This document shows positions 46,376 through 55,130 of a DNA stretch of 64,000 nucleotides, piece after piece (position 1 is the first letter of the stretch; every line of letters begins with the position of its first letter). The stretch is taken from contig JAFSOC010000031.1 of assembly GCA_017447185.1 (NCBI GenBank), forward strand, positions 109,650 to 173,649, in the 5' to 3' direction. Origin of the DNA: Clostridia bacterium. Lineage in GTDB: Bacteria > Bacillota > Clostridia > Christensenellales > Aristaeellaceae. The notes beneath the pieces are model-generated. The model had not been told where the DNA came from and did no database searches. It was given only the letters and a program-made list of their open reading frames with translations. A program made the position numbers and the translations under genes.

Positions 46376-47833
46376 TTATCCGTTCGGCATGGCCAGCGCC
46401 GCATAGCCTTCTCCCCGAAGATGCGTCTTCGGCGCGTTCTTCGGAATCAGGCAGGTTTCTCCTTCATGCAGCTTCATTTCCCCGCTTTCCCAGCGCAGGG
46501 TCAGGCTGCCCTTCAGGGAAGTCAGGATGCCGAATTCATTGATGTCCGGCAGGAGGCCCACGCCGTCGGAGCGGATCACATCCAGTGTGAAGGCGTCTTC
46601 ATTCAGCAGGCGGCGGGTTCCGTAAGCTTCCGACACGCGTACCGGCCGCGGGGCGCACTTCAGGTCCGCCACCTCCAGGCCCTGCTCGATATGCAGTTCC
46701 CGGCTGTTGCCCTCCGCGTCCTTCCGGTCCCAGTCATAGAAGCGGTAGGTCACATCGGAGGATTCCTGGATTTCGTACAGCATGATGCCGGCGCCCACCG
46801 CGTGCACGCATCCGGAGGGAATGTAGCACACATCTCCGGAGGTTACCCGCACCCGGCGCAGCAGCGGTTCCACTGCCTTCCCCTGTTCGCAGGCATCCTT
46901 CAGCTGGCGCAGGGTTGTTCCCGGCTGCAGCCCGTAAACCACTTCACCGTTCTCCGGCGCCTCCAGGATCAGCCAGGCTTCATTTTTTCCCATCTTCCCG
47001 TGCTCATGGGACGCGGCATATTCATTGCCGGGATGCACCTGGACGCTCAGTTTTTCGTGAGCATCAATCAGCTTCAGCAGCAGCGGGAAAGGCTTGTCGG
47101 CATATTTCCCCACCAGCTTGTCCCCGAATTCACGGATCAGGTCCGGCAGTTTCCGTCCCATGGGGTCCCGGCTTTCATATCCGGGCAGGCAGCTGACCTC
47201 CATGCTTTCGCCGGTAGGCAGCCCGCCGGTTTCCTTGCCGTAGCGTTCCATCAGCCGCTGTCCGCCCCAGGGGGTATTCTCCCCGCCGCGGAACGCCGGC
47301 TTCATCCGGATCGGCCAGAGCGGCGTTTCCCGCTTCAGCGTCTTGTCAAAAGTGATATTGTCCCCTTCGTTGCCCTCCCAGTGGATCTTGCCGCAGCGGC
47401 GGAAGCCCAGCTTCTCATACAGCCGCAGCGCAGGACCGTTGTTTTCGGAGGTATCACAGCGAATGCAGTCGCACCCGTTGCGCCGCAGCAGCTGCTGCAC
47501 ATCATCCATCACGATTCCGCCCAGCCCGGCGCCCTGCATGGCGGGATGCACCGCGATGCGGTGGAAGGTGCCCGGATGCATGCCGCAGGTCCAGGGCAGT
47601 GCCTCATATTCCGGTTCCTGCCCGAAAACCACGCCCACTGCCGCGCAGATAGCTTCATCCGTTCGCATGTAATACAGCTGGCCCTTCTGCAGGTCCTCCC
47701 GGATCAGTTCCTCCGTGGGATACCTGCCCCAGTGCCAGTGCCGGATATTCCTTTCTTCCATGTTGTCCGCCACGCACTGATAGAACGAAAGCAGTTCGTC
47801 CAGTTCCCGCTCGGTTGCCTGGATAATTTCCAT
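46376..47833 (-). CDS. Fusion of GNAT acetyltransferase and type I mannose-6-phosphate isomerase
   Basis: 485 residues; GGGGAG ribosome site. Residues 1-165 are a GNAT domain with acetyl-CoA motif A (HRIAVHPAMQGAGLGGIVMDDV) and a typical C-terminal strand (LRLYEKLGFRRCGK). From residue about 172 a class I mannose-6-phosphate isomerase of Firmicutes type follows (MKPAFRGGENTPWGG, metal-binding QVHPGNEYA and NEAWLIL, VTSGDVCYIPSGCVHAVG). The frame is continuous across a short linker. The isomerase interconverts mannose-6-phosphate and fructose-6-phosphate; the acetyl acceptor is unknown. It lies between dut and hflX in one run of genes. Confidence 0.9.
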   Translation of the reverse strand: MEIIQATERELDELLSFYQCVADNMEERNIRHWHWGRYPTEELIREDLQKGQLYYMRTDEAICAAVGVVFGQEPEYEALPWTCGMHPGTFHRIAVHPAMQGAGLGGIVMDDVQQLLRRNGCDCIRCDTSENNGPALRLYEKLGFRRCGKIHWEGNEGDNITFDKTLKRETPLWPIRMKPAFRGGENTPWGGQRLMERYGKETGGLPTGESMEVSCLPGYESRDPMGRKLPDLIREFGDKLVGKYADKPFPLLLKLIDAHEKLSVQVHPGNEYAASHEHGKMGKNEAWLILEAPENGEVVYGLQPGTTLRQLKDACEQGKAVEPLLRRVRVTSGDVCYIPSGCVHAVGAGIMLYEIQESSDVTYRFYDWDRKDAEGNSRELHIEQGLEVADLKCAPRPVRVSEAYGTRRLLNEDAFTLDVIRSDGVGLLPDINEFGILTSLKGSLTLRWESGEMKLHEGETCLIPKNAPKTHLRGEGYAALAMPNG

Positions 47834-47848
47834 TTTCTCTGTCTCCCC

Positions 47849-48334
47849 TTATTTTCCCGTCGATCCGAAGCCTCCGGAACGTTCCGCGAAGTCGCTGTCC
47901 TCCTCCGCTGTGCCATAGGGCAGGAAAACCCCCTGGCAGAACCGTTCCCCCCGCCCGATGGTGACCTCCTGACCGGACGGATTGCGAAGCTTCACCATGA
48001 TGTGCCCTTCATTCTTCGCGAATGCATAGTCGCTGTCGATGATTCCCACGGAATTGGCCAGCCGGATACCGGTTTTGAATCCCAGCGAGCTGCGTGGAAA
48101 CAGCATCAGCACCCAGCCGGGTTCCATCTCCGCCCGGATGCCCGTGCAGATCAGGGCGCTGCCTCCGGCCGGAACCACCGTCTCCGCCGGAGCCACGAAA
48201 TCATATCCCGCGCTGCCGGCCGTTGCCCGCCGGGGCAGGGGGATTTCCTCCAGCGGCAGTGCTTCCGCCGCCCGCTCGCCCATGGCCTCCGCCCACTGGG
48301 AAGCCGAAACATGCCCGAATTTCGCTACTGTCAT
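47849..48334 (-). CDS. dut: dUTP diphosphatase, trimeric type
   Basis: 161 residues. The five dUTPase motifs are visible: AGSAGYDFVAP, PRSSLGFKTG, NSVGIIDSDYAFAKNEG, RGERFCQGVF and the C-terminal RSGGFGSTGK arm. It hydrolyses dUTP to dUMP and pyrophosphate, keeping uracil out of DNA. The 15-base gap to the next gene and 45-base gap to rsmA fit one operon. Confidence 0.95.
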   Translation of the reverse strand: MTVAKFGHVSASQWAEAMGERAAEALPLEEIPLPRRATAGSAGYDFVAPAETVVPAGGSALICTGIRAEMEPGWVLMLFPRSSLGFKTGIRLANSVGIIDSDYAFAKNEGHIMVKLRNPSGQEVTIGRGERFCQGVFLPYGTAEEDSDFAERSGGFGSTGK

Positions 48335-48379
48335 ACCAACGCCCCTGTCCCCGACATCTGATCATCTGAAAACCAACAA

Positions 48380-49210
48380 CTAACAACTGATAACATCCGC
48401 CAGCTGCGCCAACTGCGCAATCGTCAGCTTCTCGCCCCGGATCATCGGATCAATGCCTGCCTTCTCCAGCCAGGCAGCGGCCTCCGGCCGCTCCGTGTGG
48501 AACGCGGCGCACAGCCCGTTCAGCAGGGTTTTCCGCCGCAGGGCGAAGGCGGCGTTCACCACCCGGAAAAACATGTCCTCATCCTTTACCTCCACCGCAG
48601 GTTTTTCCCGCAGGGGCAGGAGGATGAAAGAACTGTCTACCTTCGGCGGCGGGGTGAAGCACGCGGCCGGCACTTCCATGGCCCGCTGCGGCTCGCACAT
48701 GTACTGGCAGCGTACCGCCAGCGGCCCCCAGCCCTCCTCTCCCGGGGAGGAAAGAATCTTGTCCGCCACTTCCTTCTGCACCATCAGCGCCATCCGGCTG
48801 ATCGGCAATCCGGACGTCAGCAGACGCTGGATCAGCGGGGTTGTGATGTAGTAAGGAATATTGGCCACCACGGCAAAAGGCTTCTGCAGCTCTGCCGTGA
48901 CTTCCGCCAGGTTCAGCGCCATAATATCACCCTGGACGACGCTCCAGTTTTTCTCCCCCGCCAGGAACGCCTGCAAAAGCGGAATCAGCCGCTCATCCAA
49001 CTCCACGCTGATCACTTTCCGGGCCGCCGCGCACAGGTGCTTCGTCAGGCTCCCGCAACCGGGGCCGATCTCCAGCACATCCTCCGACGCGGATACGCCG
49101 GCCGCCTCCGTCAGTGACGCCAGCAGTTCATCGTCATAGATGAAGTTCTGTCCCAGCGACTGTTTGTACCGGAGATTGCTCTCCCGGATCCGGTCTTTTG
49201 TCTTGCTCAA
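48380..49210 (-). CDS. rsmA: 16S rRNA dimethyladenosine transferase RsmA (KsgA)
   Basis: 276 residues from a TTG start with GGGGTGAT five bases upstream; no in-frame ATG gives the full N-terminus. SQLGQNF-like SLGQNFIYDD, SAM motif LEIGPGCGSLT, the adenine-binding NIPYYITTP and the FTPPPKVDSSFI segment are diagnostic. It dimethylates two adjacent adenines near the 16S rRNA 3' end. It heads the rsmA-dut-(GNAT-ManA)-hflX operon. A -10 (TATACT, 49268-49273 on the minus strand) lies upstream. Confidence 0.95.
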   Translation of the reverse strand: MSKTKDRIRESNLRYKQSLGQNFIYDDELLASLTEAAGVSASEDVLEIGPGCGSLTKHLCAAARKVISVELDERLIPLLQAFLAGEKNWSVVQGDIMALNLAEVTAELQKPFAVVANIPYYITTPLIQRLLTSGLPISRMALMVQKEVADKILSSPGEEGWGPLAVRCQYMCEPQRAMEVPAACFTPPPKVDSSFILLPLREKPAVEVKDEDMFFRVVNAAFALRRKTLLNGLCAAFHTERPEAAAWLEKAGIDPMIRGEKLTIAQLAQLADVISC

Positions 49211-49326
49211 AGCATATCACCCCAGATTTCCAGCAGCCAAAGATAAAAAACTGATAACGAATAATTAAGTATATCACATTCATCCCGTGAAAAAAAGGGC
49301 GGCCTGCCCGCACTGCCCTGCTCCCG

Positions 49327-49356
49327 TTGACTGTACCGGTTTTTCAATGGTATACT
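49327..49356 (+). promoter_or_regulatory. Promoter of the first glycosidase/Lgt-like pair
   Basis: TTGACT (49327-49332), 18-base spacer, TATACT (49351-49356). Confidence 0.65.
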
Positions 49357-49439
49357 GTTACGGTTTTTAACGCTTTTCCGGAAGGATCCGGCCCGTGCCG
49401 TTCTCCCCCGGACCTGATATGTAAATGAGGTTCTGAACC

Positions 49440-50399
49440 ATGCGCAAAATCGTCTGCCTGCTTTGTGTTTTCATCCTCCTGGCGCTGTCGCTCCCGGCTT
49501 TTTCGGAAGCGCCGGGCATTGTCATACCGGAAGAGGACGGCGGTGAGTTCCGTCCCCTGACCATCGACCTGGAGGGCGGCTCTCCACTGCCCTTTATGCA
49601 GAAGATTGACAAGAAGTTTGAATACTACGAGGATCCCACCATCCGGGTGGAGCGTTACCGGGTGGACCGTTCCCCCGAATTCGGCTGCACCTACTGGTAC
49701 GCCATGATCACGGTCCGGGATCCTTCCCAGCTGCGTACAGCTTCCGCCAGTGAAAACAAGCCCTTCCAGGACAGCCAGAAGAGCACCTGCATCGTCCTGG
49801 CCCGGCGCAAAAAGGCCGTCCTCGCCATCAACGGGGATTACTGCGCGGCTTTTTCGGGGATCAAGGCGTCCAACTATATTCTCCGCCAGGGAACCGTGTA
49901 CCGGGAAACCGTTACCCCCGGCCTGGATCTCCTGCTGATCGATGAAGACGGGGATTTCCACGTCATTACCGCCGATGAGGCGGACCTGGAGGCCGTGGAC
50001 AAAACCCAGGTCGACGGGAAAAAGGTCGTCAATGCCTTCCAGTTCGGTCCGGCGCTGGTGATCAACGGGGAACCGGTGGCGGACGAAATCGTCCTGAGCC
50101 CGGATCATTCCCCGGTGTATTCCAATCCCCACCAGCGGGAGCAGCGGATGTGCATCTGCCAGATTGACCGCCTGCATTACATGACGGTATGCTGCGCCTA
50201 CTGGGGCGCGGACCTGGCCACCCTCCGGGATATTGCCCTTTCCCTGGCGCCGGTGCAGACCGTGTATACCCTGGACGGCGGGAATTCTTCCCAGATGGTT
50301 TTCCTCGGCAATCAGCTCAACGCCTATGCCAACGGCAACAAGGAAGTCCGTCCGATTACCGATATCATCTATTTTGCCAGCGCCTGGTTCACCGAATAA
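49440..50399 (+). CDS. Secreted phosphodiester glycosidase (NAGPA/DUF2233-like) domain protein, copy 1
   Basis: 319 residues, GAGG ribosome site. A signal peptide ends at PAFSEAPG. The rest matches the phosphodiester glycosidase fold named after the mammalian uncovering enzyme: conserved AINGDY (residues about 125-130), ILRQGTVYR, a central DLLLIDEDGDFH and the C-terminal YTLDGGNSSQMVF. Family members cleave a sugar from a phosphodiester, and bacterial forms are suspected to act on wall or capsule glycans. The substrate here is unknown. It is followed after 24 bases by a gene for an Lgt-like membrane protein; the same pair recurs at 58892-60979. Confidence 0.85.
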   Translation: MRKIVCLLCVFILLALSLPAFSEAPGIVIPEEDGGEFRPLTIDLEGGSPLPFMQKIDKKFEYYEDPTIRVERYRVDRSPEFGCTYWYAMITVRDPSQLRTASASENKPFQDSQKSTCIVLARRKKAVLAINGDYCAAFSGIKASNYILRQGTVYRETVTPGLDLLLIDEDGDFHVITADEADLEAVDKTQVDGKKVVNAFQFGPALVINGEPVADEIVLSPDHSPVYSNPHQREQRMCICQIDRLHYMTVCCAYWGADLATLRDIALSLAPVQTVYTLDGGNSSQMVFLGNQLNAYANGNKEVRPITDIIYFASAWFTE

Positions 50400-50423
50400 G
50401 CAACAGAACACGGAGTGGAAAAT

Positions 50424-51344
50424 ATGGAAATCCGCCTGGTGCCCTACCTGATTATGACCGGATGCAGCGCAGCCGCCTGCATCCTGTGGTTTTTCCTTGC
50501 GGACCGGCGCCGCCACACGGACGGAAAATCCCTGCCCCTCAGCCTCCTGGTGCTGGTTTTCGGGATTCTCCTGGGCACCGCCTGTGCCCGGGCGGTCTGG
50601 GTGCTTTTCCGGATCATGATCCATCCGCCGCTGTTCGCCCTGCCGGTGGACGAACTGTCCTACTACGGCGGAATGGCCGGTGTGATCCTGGCAGTGCTCC
50701 TGGCTGCGAAAGCGGTGGGACGCAAACCCCTGGACACGCTGAACACCTTTGCCCCTATGGGCGCTTTCCTGGCGGCCATGTTCCGCTTTGCGGAGGGTTT
50801 CCTGGGCTCCCTCGGCTTCGGCCGCTACCTGGAAGAAGGCATCTTTTTCCCCATCACGGTGGAAATCGTCTGGGATGAATATTTCTCCGAATATTACCTG
50901 GCCGTCTTTATGCTGGAAGGCGTCTGCTCCCTGGCGGCCATGGTGTTTTCCCTGCTGCACGCAAAGGACCGGGACTGCTGGATCCGTACCCTGTTTTACC
51001 TGTGCCTGCCCCAGATCCTCTGCGAAAGCCTCCGGGTCCAGACCATCAGCTGGCTGTTTATCAAAGCGGAGCAGCTGGTCTGCTTCCTGGTATGCGAGGG
51101 AGTGCTCGTCTGGTACGCCCTGCGGAAAAATCCAAGGGCCTTCCGTTCCTGGATCCCTGCCCTTTGCGGCCTGGCCGTCTGCGGCCTGCTCATTGCGATT
51201 GAGTTCGCCCTGGACGGGAAAATCCGTATCGGAGGCGAAGGCCTTCCCCACTGGCTGCTCTACACGCTGATGGTGGCCGGCCTGGCCGTCCTCGCTATCG
51301 CCGAGCATAAGGGATCCCGCTTCGCAAAGCTCCGGGAAGAATAA
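50424..51344 (+). CDS. Lgt-like polytopic membrane protein, copy 1
   Basis: 306 residues from the ATG at 50424 (CGGAG eight bases upstream). About seven to eight hydrophobic helices are spread over the chain, and the arrangement with YYGGMAGVILAVLLAAK and FRFAEGFLGSLGFGR resembles prolipoprotein diacylglyceryl transferase. The His-Gly-Gly and Arg-x-x-Asn..Glu residues needed for Lgt catalysis are not kept in recognisable form. It is therefore a paralogue with another role, probably linked to the secreted glycosidase-like partner encoded just upstream. Confidence 0.6.
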   Translation: MEIRLVPYLIMTGCSAAACILWFFLADRRRHTDGKSLPLSLLVLVFGILLGTACARAVWVLFRIMIHPPLFALPVDELSYYGGMAGVILAVLLAAKAVGRKPLDTLNTFAPMGAFLAAMFRFAEGFLGSLGFGRYLEEGIFFPITVEIVWDEYFSEYYLAVFMLEGVCSLAAMVFSLLHAKDRDCWIRTLFYLCLPQILCESLRVQTISWLFIKAEQLVCFLVCEGVLVWYALRKNPRAFRSWIPALCGLAVCGLLIAIEFALDGKIRIGGEGLPHWLLYTLMVAGLAVLAIAEHKGSRFAKLREE

Positions 51345-51351
51345 AAAAACA

Positions 51352-51390
51352 AAAAAACGGGATTGCCGCTTGAAGCGGCAATCCCTTTTC
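51352..51390. terminator. Bidirectional terminator between the Lgt-like gene and PFOR
   Basis: Perfect 11-base arms at 51359-51369 and 51375-51385 with a five-base loop, T4 on the plus side and T7 on the minus side. Confidence 0.85.
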
Positions 51391-51401
51391 GTTTGGATTG
51401 A

Positions 51402-54400
51402 TTATGCCTGTCCGGCCATCTTCTTGTAGGAATCGCGGCGGACCTTGGCGTCTTCTTCCTGCTGCGCGAACAGCTTCGCGGCAGCATCCGGGAACTGCTG
51501 GGCCAGGGAGGTGTAACGCACTTCGCCCTGCAGGAATTCCTGATAATCGCCGGTGGGATCCTTGCTGTCGACGGTCATCGGATTCTCCAGATCGGGGTTG
51601 TAGCGGTACAGCTGCCAGTAGCCGCAGTCCACAGCCTTCTTGATTTCAGCCTGGGCCTTGCCCATGCCGCCCTTGGCCTTCAGGCCGTGGTTGATGCAGG
51701 GCGCGTAGGCGATGATCAGGCTCGGTCCGTCATAGGCTTCCGCTTCCAGCATGGCCTTGATAACCTGCTGCGGGTTGCTCATGGCAACCTGCGCCACGTA
51801 CACGTAGCCATAGCTCATGGCCATCATGCCCAGGTCCTTCTTCTTGGTGCGCTTGCCGGCCGCTGCGAACTTGGCCACGGAACCGGTGGGCGTCGCCTTG
51901 GAGGCCTGGCCGCCGGTGTTGGAGTACACTTCGGTGTCGAGCACCAGGATGTTGACATCCTGATTCTGCGCCAGCACGTGGTCCACTCCGCCGTATCCGA
52001 TGTCATAGGCCCAGCCGTCGCCGCCGAAGATCCAGATGCTCTTCTTGGTCAGCAGGTCCTTGTTGGCCAGGATGTAGGCCTTCTTGTCCGCTCCGCCGTC
52101 CTTGGCTTCCAGCGCGGCAACCAGCTTCTCACCGGCAGCGCGGGAACCTTCGGCGTTGTTCATGTTCTCGAGCCATTCCTTCGCAGCCGCGACGATGGTT
52201 TCGTCCTTGCCGACTTCGACCACTTCCGCGATCACTTCCGCCAGCTTGGCGCGGCGCTGCTGGGTCGCCAGGTTCATGCCGAAGCCGAACTCAGCGTTGT
52301 CCTCGAACAGGCTGTTGGACCAGGCAGGACCCTGACCCTTCTCGTTGGTGGTGTAGGGGCAGGTCGGAGCGCTGCCGCCGTAGATGGAGGAGCAGCCGGT
52401 CGCGTTCGCGATCATCATCCGGTCGCCGAACAGCTGGGTAACCAGCTTGACATAGGGCGTCTCGCCGCAGCCGGCGCAGGCGCCGCTGAACTCGAACAGG
52501 GGCTTCAGGGCCTGGCTGTTCTTGATGGAGTTCTTGTTCTCCAGCTTGATTTCCGGAACGGTCATGGCGAACTCCCAGTTCGCTTCTTCCTTCCGCTGGG
52601 TATCCAGGGGCTTCATGACCAGCGCCTTCTGGGTGGGATCGTCCTTCTTCTTGCCGAGGCAGACGTCCACGCAGTTGCCGCAGCCGGTACAGTCAAGGGG
52701 AGAAACCTGCACGCGCAGCTGCATGCCGGTGAATTCCTTGCCGATGCCGGGCTTGGTGACGTAGGTTTCCGGAACCTTCAGGTCCGCCGCGTTGTAGATG
52801 GTGCGGATCGCGGCGTGCGGGCACACCACGGAGCACATGCCGCAGCCGACGCAGATGTCAGGCTGCCACTCGGGAACGGTCACGGCGATGCCGCGCTTCT
52901 CGAACTTGGTGGTGCCGGTGGGCACGATACCGCGAGGATCCAGCTTGCTGACAGGCAGCTTGTTGCCTTCCTGGGCCAGGACCGGCGCGATGAATTCATC
53001 GTAGTAGGGGGTCGTTCCCGGAACCTTGGCGGGCACAGCGCCTTCCTTGGTGGTCGCCCAGTCGGCGGGAATGTCAACCTTGACCAGGCCGGTCAGGGCA
53101 GCATCGATGGCCGCAAAGTTCATGTTCACGACATCCTGGCCCTTCTTGCCGTAGGAAGCGACAACCTTTTCCTTCATGTACTTGTCGGCGTCCTCGTAGG
53201 GGATGATGTCGGCCAGTTTGAAGAAGGCAGCCTGCATGGTGGTGTTGGTGCGTCCGCCCATACCGACCTTGCGGGCCAGGTCAATAGCGTTGATGATGTA
53301 GAACTTGGCGTGCTTGGCAGCCAGCTTGTTCTTCATGCTGGCGGGCAGGCGCTCTTCCAGTTCCTTCACATCCCACTGGCAGTTCAGCAGGAAGGTGCCG
53401 CCGTCGCGCAGCGGGGAAACCATGTCATACATGGTCACATACGCCGGGTTGGAGCAGCTGATAAAGTCGGCCACGTCAATCAGATAGGGGCTCTGGATCG
53501 GGGTGTCGCCGAAGCGCAGGTGGGAAACGGTCAGACCGCCGCTCTTCTTGGAATCATAGAAGAAGTAAGCCTGCGCATACTTGTCGGTGTGGTCACCGAT
53601 GATCTTGATGCTGTTCTTGTTGGCGCCGACGGTACCGTCAGAACCCAGACCGTAGAACATGCAGGCGCTGGTGCCGGCGGGAGCAGCCGCGAAGGTTTCG
53701 CCCAGCTTCAGGCTGGTGTTGCTCACGTCGTCATCGATACCGACGGTGAAGTGGTTCTTCATTTCGCCGTCCAGGTTGGCGAACACGGCCTTCACCATGG
53801 TGGGGGTGAATTCCTTGCTGCCCAGGCCGTAACGGCCGCCCACAACCTTGATGTCGCCGCGTCCGGCTTCCGCCAGGGCGCTCACAACGTCCAGGTACAG
53901 GGGCTCGCCCAGGGAGCCGCTTTCCTTCGTGCGGTCCAGCACGGCGATCTTCTTCACGCTCTTCGGGAGCACCTTCATCAGGTATTCCACGCTGAAGGGA
54001 CGGTACAGGTGGCACTTCACAACGCCGACCTTCTCGCCGCTCTCGAGCATCTTGTTCACGGTCTCGTGCGCAACGTCGCAGCTGGAGCCCATGGAGATGA
54101 TGACCTTTTCGGCATCCGGAGCGCCGTCGTACTGGAAGGGCTTGTAGACCCGGCCGGTCAGCTTGGCAACTTCGTCCATGCACTCTTCAACGATGGCAGG
54201 AACAGCCTTGTAGAAGTTGTTGGCCGCTTCACGTCCCTGGAAGTAGATATCGCTGTTCTGGGCGGTACCTGCCTGATGGGGATGTTCGGGATTCAGGGCG
54301 CGGGCGCGGAACTCTTCGATCTTGTCCCACGGAACCAGGGCCTTGATTTCTTCATAATTGTTCTTGGTGTCGATCGCGTCGATCTTCTGGATTTCGTGGC

Positions 54401-54926
54401 TGGTGCGGAAACCGTCGAAGAAGTGCAGGAACGGCACAGAACTCTTCAGGGTCGCCAGGTGGGCAACCAGGGCCAGGTCGTGTGCTTCCTGGACGGAGTT
54501 GCTGGCCAGCATCGCGAAACCGGTCTGGCGGCAGGCCATAACGTCGCTGTGATCACCGAAGATGTTCAGCGCATGATACGCCAGGGCGCGGGCGCTGACA
54601 TGGAAGACCGCGGGCGTCAGTTCGCCGGAGATCTTGTACATGTTGGGGATCATCAGCAGCAGGCCCTGGGACGCGGTAAACGTGGTCGTCAGGGCGCCGG
54701 CGGACAGGGAGCCGTGCACAGCGCCGGCGGCACCGGCTTCACTCTGCATCTCGGCGATACGGACCGTCTGGCCGAACAGGTTTTTCCGGTCATGGGCCGC
54801 CCACTCGTCCGCAACTTCAGCCATGGGGGAAGAAGGCGTGATGGGATAGATCGCTGCCACATCGCTGAATGCATACGCTACGTGGCTGACAGCCGTATTG
54901 CCGTCAATTGTCAGTTTGATGGACAT
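51402..54926 (-). CDS. nifJ: Pyruvate:ferredoxin (flavodoxin) oxidoreductase
   Basis: 1174 residues, AAGGAGG site. The single-chain homodimeric form has all domains in order: the pyruvate-binding N-terminus (YPITPSSPMAEVADEWA), the middle CoA region, two [4Fe-4S] motifs (CVGCGMCSVVCP and CTGCGNCVDVC), a further Cys pair (CAGCGETPY) and the thiamine-diphosphate region (GGDGWAYDIGYGGVDHVLA). It oxidises pyruvate to acetyl-CoA and CO2 with reduction of ferredoxin, the central step of anaerobic fermentation. The consensus promoter suggests high expression. Confidence 0.97.
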   Translation of the reverse strand: MSIKLTIDGNTAVSHVAYAFSDVAAIYPITPSSPMAEVADEWAAHDRKNLFGQTVRIAEMQSEAGAAGAVHGSLSAGALTTTFTASQGLLLMIPNMYKISGELTPAVFHVSARALAYHALNIFGDHSDVMACRQTGFAMLASNSVQEAHDLALVAHLATLKSSVPFLHFFDGFRTSHEIQKIDAIDTKNNYEEIKALVPWDKIEEFRARALNPEHPHQAGTAQNSDIYFQGREAANNFYKAVPAIVEECMDEVAKLTGRVYKPFQYDGAPDAEKVIISMGSSCDVAHETVNKMLESGEKVGVVKCHLYRPFSVEYLMKVLPKSVKKIAVLDRTKESGSLGEPLYLDVVSALAEAGRGDIKVVGGRYGLGSKEFTPTMVKAVFANLDGEMKNHFTVGIDDDVSNTSLKLGETFAAAPAGTSACMFYGLGSDGTVGANKNSIKIIGDHTDKYAQAYFFYDSKKSGGLTVSHLRFGDTPIQSPYLIDVADFISCSNPAYVTMYDMVSPLRDGGTFLLNCQWDVKELEERLPASMKNKLAAKHAKFYIINAIDLARKVGMGGRTNTTMQAAFFKLADIIPYEDADKYMKEKVVASYGKKGQDVVNMNFAAIDAALTGLVKVDIPADWATTKEGAVPAKVPGTTPYYDEFIAPVLAQEGNKLPVSKLDPRGIVPTGTTKFEKRGIAVTVPEWQPDICVGCGMCSVVCPHAAIRTIYNAADLKVPETYVTKPGIGKEFTGMQLRVQVSPLDCTGCGNCVDVCLGKKKDDPTQKALVMKPLDTQRKEEANWEFAMTVPEIKLENKNSIKNSQALKPLFEFSGACAGCGETPYVKLVTQLFGDRMMIANATGCSSIYGGSAPTCPYTTNEKGQGPAWSNSLFEDNAEFGFGMNLATQQRRAKLAEVIAEVVEVGKDETIVAAAKEWLENMNNAEGSRAAGEKLVAALEAKDGGADKKAYILANKDLLTKKSIWIFGGDGWAYDIGYGGVDHVLAQNQDVNILVLDTEVYSNTGGQASKATPTGSVAKFAAAGKRTKKKDLGMMAMSYGYVYVAQVAMSNPQQVIKAMLEAEAYDGPSLIIAYAPCINHGLKAKGGMGKAQAEIKKAVDCGYWQLYRYNPDLENPMTVDSKDPTGDYQEFLQGEVRYTSLAQQFPDAAAKLFAQQEEDAKVRRDSYKKMAGQA

Positions 54927-55000
54927 GAGCTTACCTCCTTATTTTTAACCGTTTTCCGCGCGCGGGCGCACGAAAAAAACAGTCTGCCTCGTAATCATTG

Positions 55001-55029
55001 ATTATATGCCTCCCGTCCTTGAATGTCAA
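55001..55029 (-). promoter_or_regulatory. Consensus sigma-A promoter of PFOR
   Basis: On the minus strand TTGACA (55024-55029), a 17-base spacer and TATAAT (55001-55006), a full consensus match, 75 bases before the start codon. Confidence 0.85.
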
Positions 55030-55036
55030 TGAATAG

Positions 55037-55066
55037 TTGCCTTTTGTAACCCTTTTGTGATAATAT
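55037..55066 (+). promoter_or_regulatory. Promoter of argS
   Basis: TTGCCT (55037-55042), 18-base spacer, TAATAT (55061-55066). It is back-to-back with the PFOR promoter, the two -35 boxes being seven bases apart. Confidence 0.6.
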
Positions 55067-55130
55067 AGGTTGGTTTTCTGTGATGTGAAACGCACTGAAT
55101 ACCGACCACTGAATACCCGGAGGAATGAAA

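Noticed and set aside
51687-55001. A long plus-strand open frame opposite PFOR
   Set aside because: PFOR is unmistakable on the minus strand, with promoter and terminator. The reverse frame shows only the composition typical of mirrored codons.
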